Source of the DNA: a virus
Length of the DNA stretch: 23,574 nucleotides
IMG/VR virus record: IMGVR_UViG_3300006332_000043
Coordinates: 1 to 23,574 of that record
Strand: one strand, 5' to 3'
Position numbers and translations under genes: made by a program. Shown here one piece after another: positions 6,198 to 12,747 of the stretch (the stretch's first letter is position 1; each line of letters opens with the position of its first letter). The notes under the pieces were generated by a model. The model made no database searches. It was not told where the DNA came from and worked only from the letters and a program-made list of their open reading frames with translations.

Positions 6198-8300
6198 TTA
6201 CCTTTCGATGTGTCCGCTGATGTCTGGTGACTTAATCCGTGGTGACGCGATGGACGGAGCTTTAATTCGTGGGGTGTCGATATATAAAATTCCGGTAGGA
6301 TCAACTGATCGAACGCTTGCTCGGCAGACGACCACAGCCGCAGCAGGTGTAACAATCGAACTGCCGCTGACAACTACCGTTGGGTCTATTGCCGCAGCGA
6401 CGAACCTCGCCACAGCCGGTGTCAGCGAGATATCACTAGTAACGGTCGGCGAAACAGCACTGGCTGCACTTGGAGCTACTGCCGGTGTAAGAGTTAAGCC
6501 GCTTGAAGCTGTTGGGGAAATTCCGGTCGCCACGACGCTGGCTGCGGCTGGCGTTAGTGACAAAGCACTTGTTATGGTCGGTGTCTGTGCGTCAGCTACC
6601 AGGGTTGCAGCAGCCGGTGTTAGTGAGAGAGCGATTGATGCGGTCGGTGACTGTGCAGCTGCAACGACGCTGGCAGCACTCGGTGTAACATCAATGCCAC
6701 CACCGCTGATAGATACAGTCGGTGAAACCGCATCAGCGACGAAGCTAGCCACCGCTGGGGTCAGTGATAAGCCACTCGACAGCGTTGGAGACACTACGGC
6801 AGCGACGAATGCAGCGGCAGATGGCGTGAGTGACAAACCACTCGCAACGGTTGGCGATACTGCATCAGCGACGAAGCTGGCTACCGCTGGTGTTAGCGAT
6901 AAGCCACTCGACAGCGTTGGAGACACAGCGTCAGCAACAAACGCAGCAACAGATGGCGTGAGTGACAAACCACTCGCAACGGTTGGTGATACCGCGTCAG
7001 CAACGAACGCCGCCGCTGACGGAGTGACAACAGTTGCACTTGAAACATACTCATCAGCCCCAATATCCCATGACGCTACTGTGTCGCGGTCAAAACCGTC
7101 TATGTCGATATTGACGCCCGTCGGGGATGTTCCTAGATCCACCCCCGCATCGATAGCAGCCGCACCTTCCTCCAGGTGCAGATCTTCTGTGCCGCCTGTT
7201 ACAGAGACAAACAGATCTTCATAATCTTCGCCTGTTAACGAGTTTGTTCCCGTCGCAGTTGAATCTGTTGAAAGGTTGTAATCGTGCGTAGAGCCAGAAA
7301 AGCCAGATTCCGCAAAACACTTTTGATAACTCGAATGCCATGCGCTCGGTCGTGCTGCGATATTATTTTTAATGAAAGTATCGGTGTCGTGAATGCTGAA
7401 GCAAAAAGCATCGTCGCCGACCGCGGTCGACTTCACGTAATAGACTGTGTTGTTATAAAGATAGACGCCCCAATTCCCGCTCGATACCGTGACGCCCGAG
7501 GCGGATTTACTACTGGACGAGTTGTCCATGTTGTAAATGAGATTATTCATCAAGTAACGAGTGTTTGACGAGTCACCAGTGCCCCAGATGTAGACGCCGT
7601 GGATATGCGTGCTTTGGGTCGTCAACCCGTGGATTATGTTGTTCCGGGCATAAACTTCTTGCGTGGAATTTGTGCCAAAGTTTAATCCAGCGGACACCGA
7701 TGATCCGGTACTAGTAAGATCAAGTTCAAGCCATTCGACCGTACACTGACTTCGCCGGATACGAAATGAACTGCCTTCGTTGCCCGTGTATTCAATTCTT
7801 GTACCAGTGCCAGCCTTACCATCATGCCTCTCTGATGAAGGTGCAGTTAATGTGACGGAAGACAGGCCAACCGTGCCGCCGCTGTCGATGACTATATATT
7901 CATCGAAGACTGAGTCGTTGTACGCTTCACCGACGGCATCATCGCTGGACGAATAGTAACTCGTGTCATCCAGGTCGCTTTCCCAAGCACCTATCGTCGA
8001 GTACGTACGTTTAAATGTTCCATCGGCCTGGTTGTAATACGGGTCAGTGATTCCGTAGGGATTCGTAGCAAAACCACCGCCGGTAATCCATTTGAGGGTG
8101 TAGTCACTGCCGGAGATCTCGGTCACAAGGTAGTTATACGTCGTCCCCATGCCGTTAGAGATTTCCATTGAATCGCCAACGGACACGCCGGTGGGATCAT
8201 TAGTAAATGTAACGGTATACGGATTCGAGCCACTGCCGCTTGATGGCGTTTCAGTATCGATGGACGAGTTTGTGCCAATTGAAGTTGTGACAGTTGCCAT
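6198..8300 (-). CDS. Tail fibre/spike with beta-helix domain and 22-residue repeats
   Basis: This 700-residue, beta-rich protein is likely part of the host-contact apparatus. Its N-terminal part (about 1-120) is Gly/Ser/Thr-rich. A middle section (about 120-425) has parallel beta-helix features (short coils with NNIIHGL, LMNNLIYNM, LYNNTVYYV) and ends in IDIDGFDRD..SWDIGADEY, a signature often seen after pectate-lyase-like beta-helices. The last part has ten Ala/Pro/Thr-rich repeats of about 22 residues (codons at 7025-6351), then a short basic tail with RIKAPSIASPRIKSPD. The start overlaps the previous stop by one base (TGATG). The GC-rich repeats may act as a flexible or filamentous spacer. 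No enzymatic motif is evident. Confidence 0.82.
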   Translation of the reverse strand: MATVTTSIGTNSSIDTETPSSGSGSNPYTVTFTNDPTGVSVGDSMEISNGMGTTYNYLVTEISGSDYTLKWITGGGFATNPYGITDPYYNQADGTFKRTYSTIGAWESDLDDTSYYSSSDDAVGEAYNDSVFDEYIVIDSGGTVGLSSVTLTAPSSERHDGKAGTGTRIEYTGNEGSSFRIRRSQCTVEWLELDLTSTGSSVSAGLNFGTNSTQEVYARNNIIHGLTTQSTHIHGVYIWGTGDSSNTRYLMNNLIYNMDNSSSSKSASGVTVSSGNWGVYLYNNTVYYVKSTAVGDDAFCFSIHDTDTFIKNNIAARPSAWHSSYQKCFAESGFSGSTHDYNLSTDSTATGTNSLTGEDYEDLFVSVTGGTEDLHLEEGAAAIDAGVDLGTSPTGVNIDIDGFDRDTVASWDIGADEYVSSATVVTPSAAAFVADAVSPTVASGLSLTPSVAAFVADAVSPTLSSGLSLTPAVASFVADAVSPTVASGLSLTPSAAAFVAAVVSPTLSSGLSLTPAVASFVADAVSPTVSISGGGIDVTPSAASVVAAAQSPTASIALSLTPAAATLVADAQTPTITSALSLTPAAASVVATGISPTASSGLTLTPAVAPSAASAVSPTVTSDISLTPAVARFVAAAIDPTVVVSGSSIVTPAAAVVVCRASVRSVDPTGILYIDTPRIKAPSIASPRIKSPDISGHIER
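6351..7025 (-). repeat. Ten in-frame ~66-bp coding repeats in the fibre gene
   Basis: Repeat lengths in residues are 22, 22, 22, 22, 25, 22, 22, 22, 22 and 24, then a partial eleventh. The consensus is TPxxAxFVADAVSPTxxSGLSL. Neighbouring copies 1-5 are very alike in DNA, while copies 6-10 have diverged. This suggests recent copy-number change near the N-terminal end of the array. The fifth and tenth copies carry insertions with Gly/Ser. Confidence 0.9.
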
Positions 8301-9073
8301 CAGATAAGACCGTTTATCACTTTGGAAATGTTTGTCGAATCTAAAGCCGGACTTCCGGTGGTCATCCGAGCATCAATCATCATCGCGTTATCTCTAACGT
8401 CGTCGATATTTAAACTTAGAGTTTGGGAGAGATCCCAGTACGGCACGAACCATTCGCGCTTCGCAATATCAATCGGTTCAGGCGTGCCGTTATCTTCAGT
8501 CACCGGCTCGCATCGTTTTTGCGCGGTGGGATGCGAGATATCATCTTCATGCCCGTCGTATCCCGCACATGACATTGGCAGAAAATGCGAGCGTTCGGCA
8601 AAGCTGAAAGGCCAAGTGCGGTAATCCGCACGTGAATGATCAGAGTGCTGTTCTAAAACTGACCAGATTTCTGTCGCCGAAAACTGACGCGTACCACCAA
8701 ACCAGTATTCACTTCCTGTCTCACCAAAGATTTTGTGGCGAGGGTGCTTTAGCCGACGTTTTAAAAAGGGGGTTACATGAATCGACTCTGCTGTAGTCGC
8801 ATCGTGCATCGTCTCCTCTCCAGTGACCAGGCTCGTTCGCACAACGCTGCTGCCGTGGCGAACGAACCTAAACTCACTAGAGATCTCACACAATAGTTCT
8901 AACAGCGTTCCCGAAGGATTCAGGCCGGACACCGAATCTAATTCGACCGGCGCAGACATTATCGTCTGCGCGTTCACCTTCAGGATGTGATCGGTCGCAA
9001 ACGCGCACACGATATCTCCATCCCTATATCCTGTCGGGGATTCACTATCACCAACTTTGAGCAGAAGTTCCAT
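8300..9073 (-). CDS. Virion-associated protein of unknown function
   Basis: This 257-residue protein begins MELLLKVGDSESPTGYRDGD, which feels like phage minor structural proteins, but I cannot name the family. It has a mixed alpha/beta pattern. A His/Trp/Tyr-rich middle (about 110-190, with KHPRHKIFGETGSEYWFGG and DHSRADYRTWPFSFAERSHF) could form a ligand- or metal-binding site. There is no signal peptide or membrane segment. The ATG follows TTAGGAG by 5 bases. Its stop overlaps the start of the fibre gene by one base, so the two are probably translationally coupled and both belong to the leftward virion operon. Confidence 0.75.
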   Translation of the reverse strand: MELLLKVGDSESPTGYRDGDIVCAFATDHILKVNAQTIMSAPVELDSVSGLNPSGTLLELLCEISSEFRFVRHGSSVVRTSLVTGEETMHDATTAESIHVTPFLKRRLKHPRHKIFGETGSEYWFGGTRQFSATEIWSVLEQHSDHSRADYRTWPFSFAERSHFLPMSCAGYDGHEDDISHPTAQKRCEPVTEDNGTPEPIDIAKREWFVPYWDLSQTLSLNIDDVRDNAMMIDARMTTGSPALDSTNISKVINGLI

Positions 9074-9081
9074 TACGACTC

Positions 9082-9528
9082 CTAAGCCGGTTCGTTCAGG
9101 TCTACCTCTAAGCCTTGCAGCGTCAGCGTTTGGTCAGTTGTTAGCGTTCGGTTGCTACTCAGATCAAAGTACGCCAATACATTGGAGCTACCAGCCGTAC
9201 CATCCGTGATGACAGCCCAACGAGCGCCCGAACCGCTAACTGGAAAAGTGCCGGTTGCTGTCCAGGTTTGGTCATCCCACACGACCTTAGCACCGACAGT
9301 GCCGTCGACTTCGGTAACAGTTGCTTCACTACTGGTGAGAGCTTTACCGCCCGAACTGTAACCAGACCCATCGGCCAGCTCTGTGAGAGAACTGAGAGTA
9401 TCCGTGGCTTTAGTGGGACTCGTATCATCTTCACAAAGAATCAGACGATAGGTCGCCGGAACACTTTCACCGTCGAAAGCGTACTTTAAAAAAAGATATT
9501 TACCTTTATCTGTCGTTCCAGATGCCAT
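9082..9528 (-). CDS. Phage virion structural protein, beta-rich
   Basis: This 148-residue protein has the pattern ARWAVITDGTAGSSNVLAYFDL followed by TLTLQGLEVDL, typical of phage structural proteins that sit beside tail or fibre genes. The frame is open 6 codons further upstream, but the ATG at 9528 has CGGAG about 6 bases before it and gives MASGTTDKGKY, the more natural start. It is the first gene of the leftward virion operon. Remarkably, its ribosome-binding site lies only a few bases after an intrinsic terminator, so its expression must involve readthrough or another promoter. Exact role unknown. Confidence 0.8.
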   Translation of the reverse strand: MASGTTDKGKYLFLKYAFDGESVPATYRLILCEDDTSPTKATDTLSSLTELADGSGYSSGGKALTSSEATVTEVDGTVGAKVVWDDQTWTATGTFPVSGSGARWAVITDGTAGSSNVLAYFDLSSNRTLTTDQTLTLQGLEVDLNEPA

Positions 9529-9544
9529 GTGTTTCTCCGAATGC

Positions 9545-9586
9545 AAAAAAAAACGGACTGCTCGCCAAAATGGCGTCAGCCCGTTC
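9545..9586 (-). terminator. Rho-independent terminator after the early leftward operon
   Basis: Read leftward, an interrupted stem (AACGG with CCGTT, CTG with CAG, GCCA with TGGC, loop AAA) runs into nine Ts (9553-9545). It lies just past the stop of the CsrA-like gene and about 7 bases before the Shine-Dalgarno of the next leftward gene. Confidence 0.85.
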
Positions 9587-9592
9587 TACAGG

Positions 9593-9799
9593 TTATTTCG
9601 ATTGGTCGTTCGACGACTCATCGTATTCTGCTGAATCTGAGCCATTATGGCAAGTCGTTTTTCGTTGTTTGAAAATCGTAATGTCTTCGGGAGCTTCCAC
9701 GCTAACAGTGACGGTTGACAAAGAGAGCTTGTCAACTTCCAGAAAAGCGCCACCTATTATGAGCTTGTCGTGTTCTTTTAAGCGTAATTTTAAAGGCAT
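9593..9799 (-). CDS. Small CsrA-like protein
   Basis: This 68-residue protein aligns by eye with CsrA/RsmA, the small dimeric RNA-binding regulator of translation. KLIIGGAFLEV matches the CsrA TLxIGDxIxV strand region, and VTVSVEAPEDITIFK matches VRIGVxAPxxVxVHR with a single-residue gap. The RNA-contact Arg of CsrA near the end of that strand is Lys here, and the usual N-terminal MLxLxR is MPLKLRL. After about residue 45 there is an acidic, Ser-rich tail instead of the CsrA C-terminal helix. Its ATG overlaps the end of the sulfotransferase gene by 10 bases, so translation is probably coupled. It is the last gene before the terminator. The alternative is an unrelated small beta-barrel protein. 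Confidence 0.65.
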   Translation of the reverse strand: MPLKLRLKEHDKLIIGGAFLEVDKLSLSTVTVSVEAPEDITIFKQRKTTCHNGSDSAEYDESSNDQSK

Positions 9800-10377
9800 T
9801 TGTAAATTGGAGCGACGTTGGGTCGCATCACATCATGTGCATATCCAAATAAACTGTCTTCGATCAAATCGCTGTATAGATTCGCCAGGTCAGCATCCGG
9901 TAATTGCGAAAAAACGGATCGCCAGTCATCACGCTCGGTGGTTGCTGCCTTAATCGTCGGGACTCTCTGAAAGACATCTCGTAGATCCGACCTAATTTTT
10001 TCAAGGCGAAAAGTGAAATCAAAAACGGTTTCGTCAGCCCATTTTGCAATAGACCAACTATGCCGCCAACCGAACGCGTGACGCTGATGGACGTATTCAA
10101 GCAGACTCAATGGTTTCTTTCTAGCCTCACTGCGTTGACGGTTATATTCGTCATAAAGTCCCAACAGCCGCTTATACGGATGACGCACGATAAGTGCTCG
10201 ACGATAATGCCTAAATTCATTCGGTATGGTCGCGATATGCCGAGACGATGTGTGACCGTTTTGTGTGCCTACGACCCAGTAGGCATTTCGTCTTGCGCAC
10301 AGTGCTTGGTGTAGATGCAAGCTGCCGGTTCGCGGAGCAGTCAAAACAACGAGTTTTTCATCAGGCAAAATAATCAT
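9790..10377 (-). CDS. Sulfotransferase-family protein (putative, PAPS-dependent)
   Basis: This 195-residue protein has a P-loop-like N-terminus, VVLTAPRTGSLHLHQAL (residues 10-26), that matches the 5'-phosphosulfate loop of PAPS-dependent sulfotransferases. It is followed by ALIVRHPYKRLLGLYDEY (61-78), matching the 3'-phosphate-binding motif with R65 and a downstream helix. The family moves a sulfuryl group from PAPS to sugars, lipids or proteins. It is shorter than many members, so the acceptor domain is small. No signal peptide is seen, so it would be cytoplasmic. It overlaps the SNase-like gene by 4 bases (ATGA) and the CsrA-like gene by 10. Modification of host surface glycans or of virion parts is a plausible use; the substrate is unknown. 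Confidence 0.72.
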   Translation of the reverse strand: MIILPDEKLVVLTAPRTGSLHLHQALCARRNAYWVVGTQNGHTSSRHIATIPNEFRHYRRALIVRHPYKRLLGLYDEYNRQRSEARKKPLSLLEYVHQRHAFGWRHSWSIAKWADETVFDFTFRLEKIRSDLRDVFQRVPTIKAATTERDDWRSVFSQLPDADLANLYSDLIEDSLFGYAHDVMRPNVAPIYKCL

Positions 10378-10682
10378 TTTCTATACGGCCAGGTTTCTGC
10401 TAATACGTCGTTGACACCATCTATCCAGCCGAGCCATCGTCCAAACTTGCCGGTTTTATAAACACGCACTAGGAATTGCCCGTTTTCATCAGCGACATCG
10501 TTCAGTAACTCTCTATGAACCTCGGTAGCCTGCTCAAACAGCGGCGATCCCCGCTCCGGTGTATCGACCCCATGAAGACGAATGCGGATAATCGCGTGGA
10601 CGTAAAAACCTAAGTCGATCTTCAGGTCAACAGTATCTCCGTCAACGACTTTGATCACTTGTGCTTTTGAAAAAACTCTCAT
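10374..10682 (-). CDS. Staphylococcal-nuclease-like (SNase) protein
   Basis: This 102-residue protein has the thermonuclease core: KVVDGDTVDLKIDLGF (residues 11-26), then RIRLHGVDTPE (33-43). R35, D40, T41 and E43 occupy the same relative pattern as the active site of staphylococcal nuclease. GKFGRWLGW (78-86) supplies the second catalytic Arg (R82). SNase enzymes cut DNA and RNA with calcium. The protein lacks a signal peptide and is shorter than the secreted enzyme, which fits phage-encoded cytoplasmic versions. Its ATG overlaps the stop of the 48-residue zinc protein and its stop overlaps the sulfotransferase ATG, each by 4 bases. Possible roles are host DNA or RNA degradation or DNA repair. 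Confidence 0.88.
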   Translation of the reverse strand: MRVFSKAQVIKVVDGDTVDLKIDLGFYVHAIIRIRLHGVDTPERGSPLFEQATEVHRELLNDVADENGQFLVRVYKTGKFGRWLGWIDGVNDVLAETWPYRK

Positions 10683-10825
10683 ATGGTTCTGATAATTATC
10701 ATAAAAAGGTCACATTCGTAGTCGCTGCACGACCAAAAAGATTCTATGGTTTCGTTGCCATCGGCATCTTCGCCATCGATATCAGAGTTCCAGGTCATCG
10801 CACAACCACAATCAACGCACTCCAT
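10679..10825 (-). CDS. 48-residue cysteine-rich (zinc-knuckle) protein
   Basis: This short reading frame starts at an ATG with GAGGT about 6 bases upstream and its stop overlaps the SNase ATG by 4 bases (ATGA), the same coupling seen elsewhere in this operon. The product begins MECVDCGCAMTWNSD and later has SFWSCSDYECDLF. This gives four to five cysteines in two knuckles (C3/C6/C8 and C33/C38), suggesting a small zinc ribbon. The middle is strongly acidic (DIDGEDADGNE). Function is unknown; it may bind nucleic acid or a protein partner. It is below the size limit of many gene finders. Confidence 0.65.
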   Translation of the reverse strand: MECVDCGCAMTWNSDIDGEDADGNETIESFWSCSDYECDLFMIIIRTI

Positions 10826-10928
10826 CGCGAACCTCAATCGTCAAGCAAATAATCGGAAGCCAAAGGCCATGTGGTAGCGGCAACACTAGCAAAGCCGCCA
10901 GTATCAAAATGTCTTTATTTCGTCTCAC
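10812..10928 (-). CDS. Possible 38-residue membrane peptide
   Basis: This frame begins at a GTG and encodes a basic N-terminus (MRRNKD) followed by a hydrophobic run (ILILAALLVLPLPHGLWLPI) and a short polar tail. The pattern fits a single membrane segment. It overlaps the end of the previous gene (stop at 10915) and the start of the 48-residue zinc gene, filling an otherwise empty gap in a tightly packed operon. There is no clear Shine-Dalgarno and the start is a GTG, so support is weak. Without it, the 89 bases between the flanking genes are non-coding. Confidence 0.3.
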   Translation of the reverse strand: MRRNKDILILAALLVLPLPHGLWLPIICLTIEVRDGVR

Positions 10929-11097
10929 GTGGTGGCTTTCGCCACCAGAACAGTAAATGTTTGATAAAACCGATCACGCCAACTTCGGTCATGCCAAGGT
11001 TTTGAATCTCAGGCTTAATTGCGGCAAACACGTCTATCGTGCTAGCCCGAACGACACAGCGTTCTCGGGTGTGTGGTTTAACAAATCGTGCTTTCAT
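10915..11097 (-). CDS. Small hypothetical protein
   Basis: This 60-residue, basic protein starts at the ATG at 11097, which follows CAGGAG by 6 bases; that Shine-Dalgarno overlaps the stop of the preceding winged-helix gene. The frame is open further upstream, but that part lies inside the winged-helix gene and reads like an out-of-frame shadow. The product begins MKARFVKPHTRERCVV and has an apolar region (about 37-52, VGVIGFIKHLLFWW) before a charged tail (RRKPPRETK-like). It could associate with membrane or another protein. No family is recognised. Confidence 0.62.
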   Translation of the reverse strand: MKARFVKPHTRERCVVRASTIDVFAAIKPEIQNLGMTEVGVIGFIKHLLFWWRKPPRETK

Positions 11098-11099
11098 CG

Positions 11100-11381
11100 C
11101 TAACTCCTGACGTAAAGGGTTGGGCCGTTGCCTGCGAATCTCTCGTTCTTTTCTCTGTTGACTTCGGTCGCAAGATATTTCTCGCCGGTGACGTAATTCA
11201 CAACTCGCCATTGCGGAATCGCCCGGGCTTCACCGTCAGCGATCAACTCCTGCAGGATGCGTTTGCACGTCGATGTCGAGACGCCGCTCTGTTTGGCTAG
11301 CGTCTCAATCGTCTTCTTTCGACTGTTGAGTTTTGATCGTAGTGCGATCCCACATGGTGTATCTTTGCGTGGTGGCCTCAT
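11100..11381 (-). CDS. Winged-helix/HTH DNA-binding protein
   Basis: This 93-residue basic protein contains a helix-turn-helix: KKTIETLAKQSGVSTSTCKR (about 22-41), followed by ILQELIADGEARAI and a WRVVNYVTG wing. This is the usual order of a winged-helix domain. It probably binds DNA as a small regulator, perhaps in early gene control. The frame is open upstream, but the ATG at 11381 has AAGGA about 7 bases before it and overlaps the RuvC stop by 4 bases (ATGA), matching the operon style. It is followed closely by the 60-residue gene. Confidence 0.75.
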   Translation of the reverse strand: MRPPRKDTPCGIALRSKLNSRKKTIETLAKQSGVSTSTCKRILQELIADGEARAIPQWRVVNYVTGEKYLATEVNREKNERFAGNGPTLYVRS

Positions 11382-11818
11382 TTGGAATTCCTTCTCCCGT
11401 ATTCTGCGATTAGTAGTGCATCTGCCAACGCATGAGTCATCTTGATATGCGGAAACAGCTCCTGTGCCCTCGCCTTGTGATGGTTTTTCTTGACTGTTTT
11501 TGACCACTGCCGGTTTGTGAGTCCGTACTCCCGTTGCCAGGTCTGTGGTGTTACCGTTTCAAACGGAATGTAGTTAGCGACGAGCATCGCACGCAGCATG
11601 CCGTAATTGCGGCCAAACGAGAACATGCTCACCACACCCTGTCCTGGCATTGCGTGTACTTCTTCGATCAGGCAAAAGACTTTGTCACCCAGCGCCAGTT
11701 CCTCGAAGAGATCCTGCGTGTCCTTCTCTGTTTCCGGCATCTTCCATGCGTGCGCGTTACCGTTATCAAGAAGCGCGACTCCACCATTTTTTCCAGGGTC
11801 TATGCCAACGAATCGCAT
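11378..11818 (-). CDS. RuvC-like Holliday junction resolvase
   Basis: This 146-residue RNase H-fold nuclease would resolve branched DNA made during recombination and replication before packaging. The motifs are GIDPGKNGGVALLD (5-18) with catalytic D7, CLIEEVHAMPGQG (49-61) with E52/E53, SFGRNYGMLRAML (67-79), VTPQTWQRE (89-97) and HALADALLIAEYG (129-141) with D133. This is the pattern of phage RuvC-like resolvases, whose genes often sit near recT and replication genes as here. The start overlaps the end of the replication gene by 19 bases. The stop overlaps the next start by 4. Confidence 0.92.
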   Translation of the reverse strand: MRFVGIDPGKNGGVALLDNGNAHAWKMPETEKDTQDLFEELALGDKVFCLIEEVHAMPGQGVVSMFSFGRNYGMLRAMLVANYIPFETVTPQTWQREYGLTNRQWSKTVKKNHHKARAQELFPHIKMTHALADALLIAEYGRRNSK

Positions 11819-12681
11819 TGCAGTTCTCCCATTTGATTGCGAATCACTTCGGCCTCGTCACTTCGCCCCTCGCCGGCACGTTGTAATGTTTTGAGCTGCT
11901 GAAACAGCTCTGAGTATTTTTGCTGCGACAGTGTTTTCTCGGGTGGTGGAGAATACGATGCACCAGGTGCGTCAGGGTTTGTGACCCAGTCGTATGCCCC
12001 TTCGAGAATCTTGGTCACCGTGTCGCTGCGGATGAACCAATCGAACGTGGGAACGTAGCTCCCGTCTTTCCAGCACTTCAGCGGAAACTTAGTCAGTGCG
12101 GTCATTGCGTCAGTGAGCCAACTGTCATCGAGTGACTGCAACGAACGCTTGCGTTTATCTGTGAGCTTGCGGATCTTTCGCACGCCGCGAGTCTGATTCC
12201 ACTTGTCGAGTAGTTTGTCAAAACGAGAAACAGAAACTCGTTTCTTTTGGATTGGTTTGGATTGGCTTGGTTGGGCTTGGTTAATAGCGATTTTGCCCGA
12301 CATTTTGCTACCAGCGTCGACATCAGGCGTCTTGTCGACGACTGTCTGCGACACGGAGCGACGTTTATTGCGTTTAGCAATGCGGTCTTTGATATACTTT
12401 GGGGCGTGTTCACTCCAATCATGAATCGAGAGCCGGTGTTCATCGCAAACATCGACAAAACCAGACTCAATCAACGCTTCGATAAGTTTGTCAGACGAGT
12501 CAAAATACTCAAGATAGAGGCATATTTCATCGTTGGTGTATCGACCAATATTACCGTCATCCGCGTTGACAGCAGCGAAGTTAAATAGCGTCTCAAGAAT
12601 ACCAACAGCCTGCCACTTAGGTATTTGTAAACGGTGTTTTAGCTTCAAAGTTTTGACGTGATTCAAGCATTCGATTTTCAT
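11800..12681 (-). CDS. Phage replisome organiser/initiator-like protein
   Basis: This 293-residue protein has an N-terminal winged-helix-like region, KWQAVGILETLFNFAAVNADDGN (about 22-44), followed by YTNDEICLYLEYFDSSDKLIEAL and WSEHAPKYIKDRIAKRNKRR. This is the arrangement of phage replisome organisers that bind the origin and load the host helicase. A basic, disordered Ser/Gln/Lys linker follows (about 105-150). A C-terminal part (about 155-245, KWNQTRGVRKIRKLTDKRKR..W) recalls DnaD-like or helicase-loader regions. It lies between recT and ruvC. The start is weakly supported (GGATTGAATT before the ATG). The iterons of its origin, if any, were not identified within the gene. Confidence 0.8.
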   Translation of the reverse strand: MKIECLNHVKTLKLKHRLQIPKWQAVGILETLFNFAAVNADDGNIGRYTNDEICLYLEYFDSSDKLIEALIESGFVDVCDEHRLSIHDWSEHAPKYIKDRIAKRNKRRSVSQTVVDKTPDVDAGSKMSGKIAINQAQPSQSKPIQKKRVSVSRFDKLLDKWNQTRGVRKIRKLTDKRKRSLQSLDDSWLTDAMTALTKFPLKCWKDGSYVPTFDWFIRSDTVTKILEGAYDWVTNPDAPGASYSPPPEKTLSQQKYSELFQQLKTLQRAGEGRSDEAEVIRNQMGELQCDSLA

Positions 12682-12706
12682 AATTCAATCCGTTGTAAAA
12701 GGTGCG

Positions 12707-12735
12707 GCGGCGGTGCACACATCCACCACCGCCGC
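12707..12735 (-). terminator. GC-rich hairpin between recT and the replication gene
   Basis: A perfect 9-bp stem (GCGGCGGTG with CACCGCCGC, 11-base loop) fills most of the gap between two leftward genes. Read leftward it is followed by ACCTTTTAC, a weak U-tract. It may be a partial terminator, attenuator or mRNA-stabilising structure. Confidence 0.45.
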
Positions 12736-12747
12736 GCGTGAGTGTCC

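Noticed and set aside
6184-7224. A long rightward open frame (346 codons) opposite the fibre gene
   Set aside because: It is antisense to the ten coding repeats; its length comes from repeat periodicity and GC-rich codons without stops. It has no Shine-Dalgarno and shows a mirrored repeat pattern.
10661-10852. A 63-codon rightward frame opposite the small zinc gene
   Set aside because: It runs against the operon, has no ribosome-binding site and is explained as antisense of the SNase and zinc-knuckle genes.
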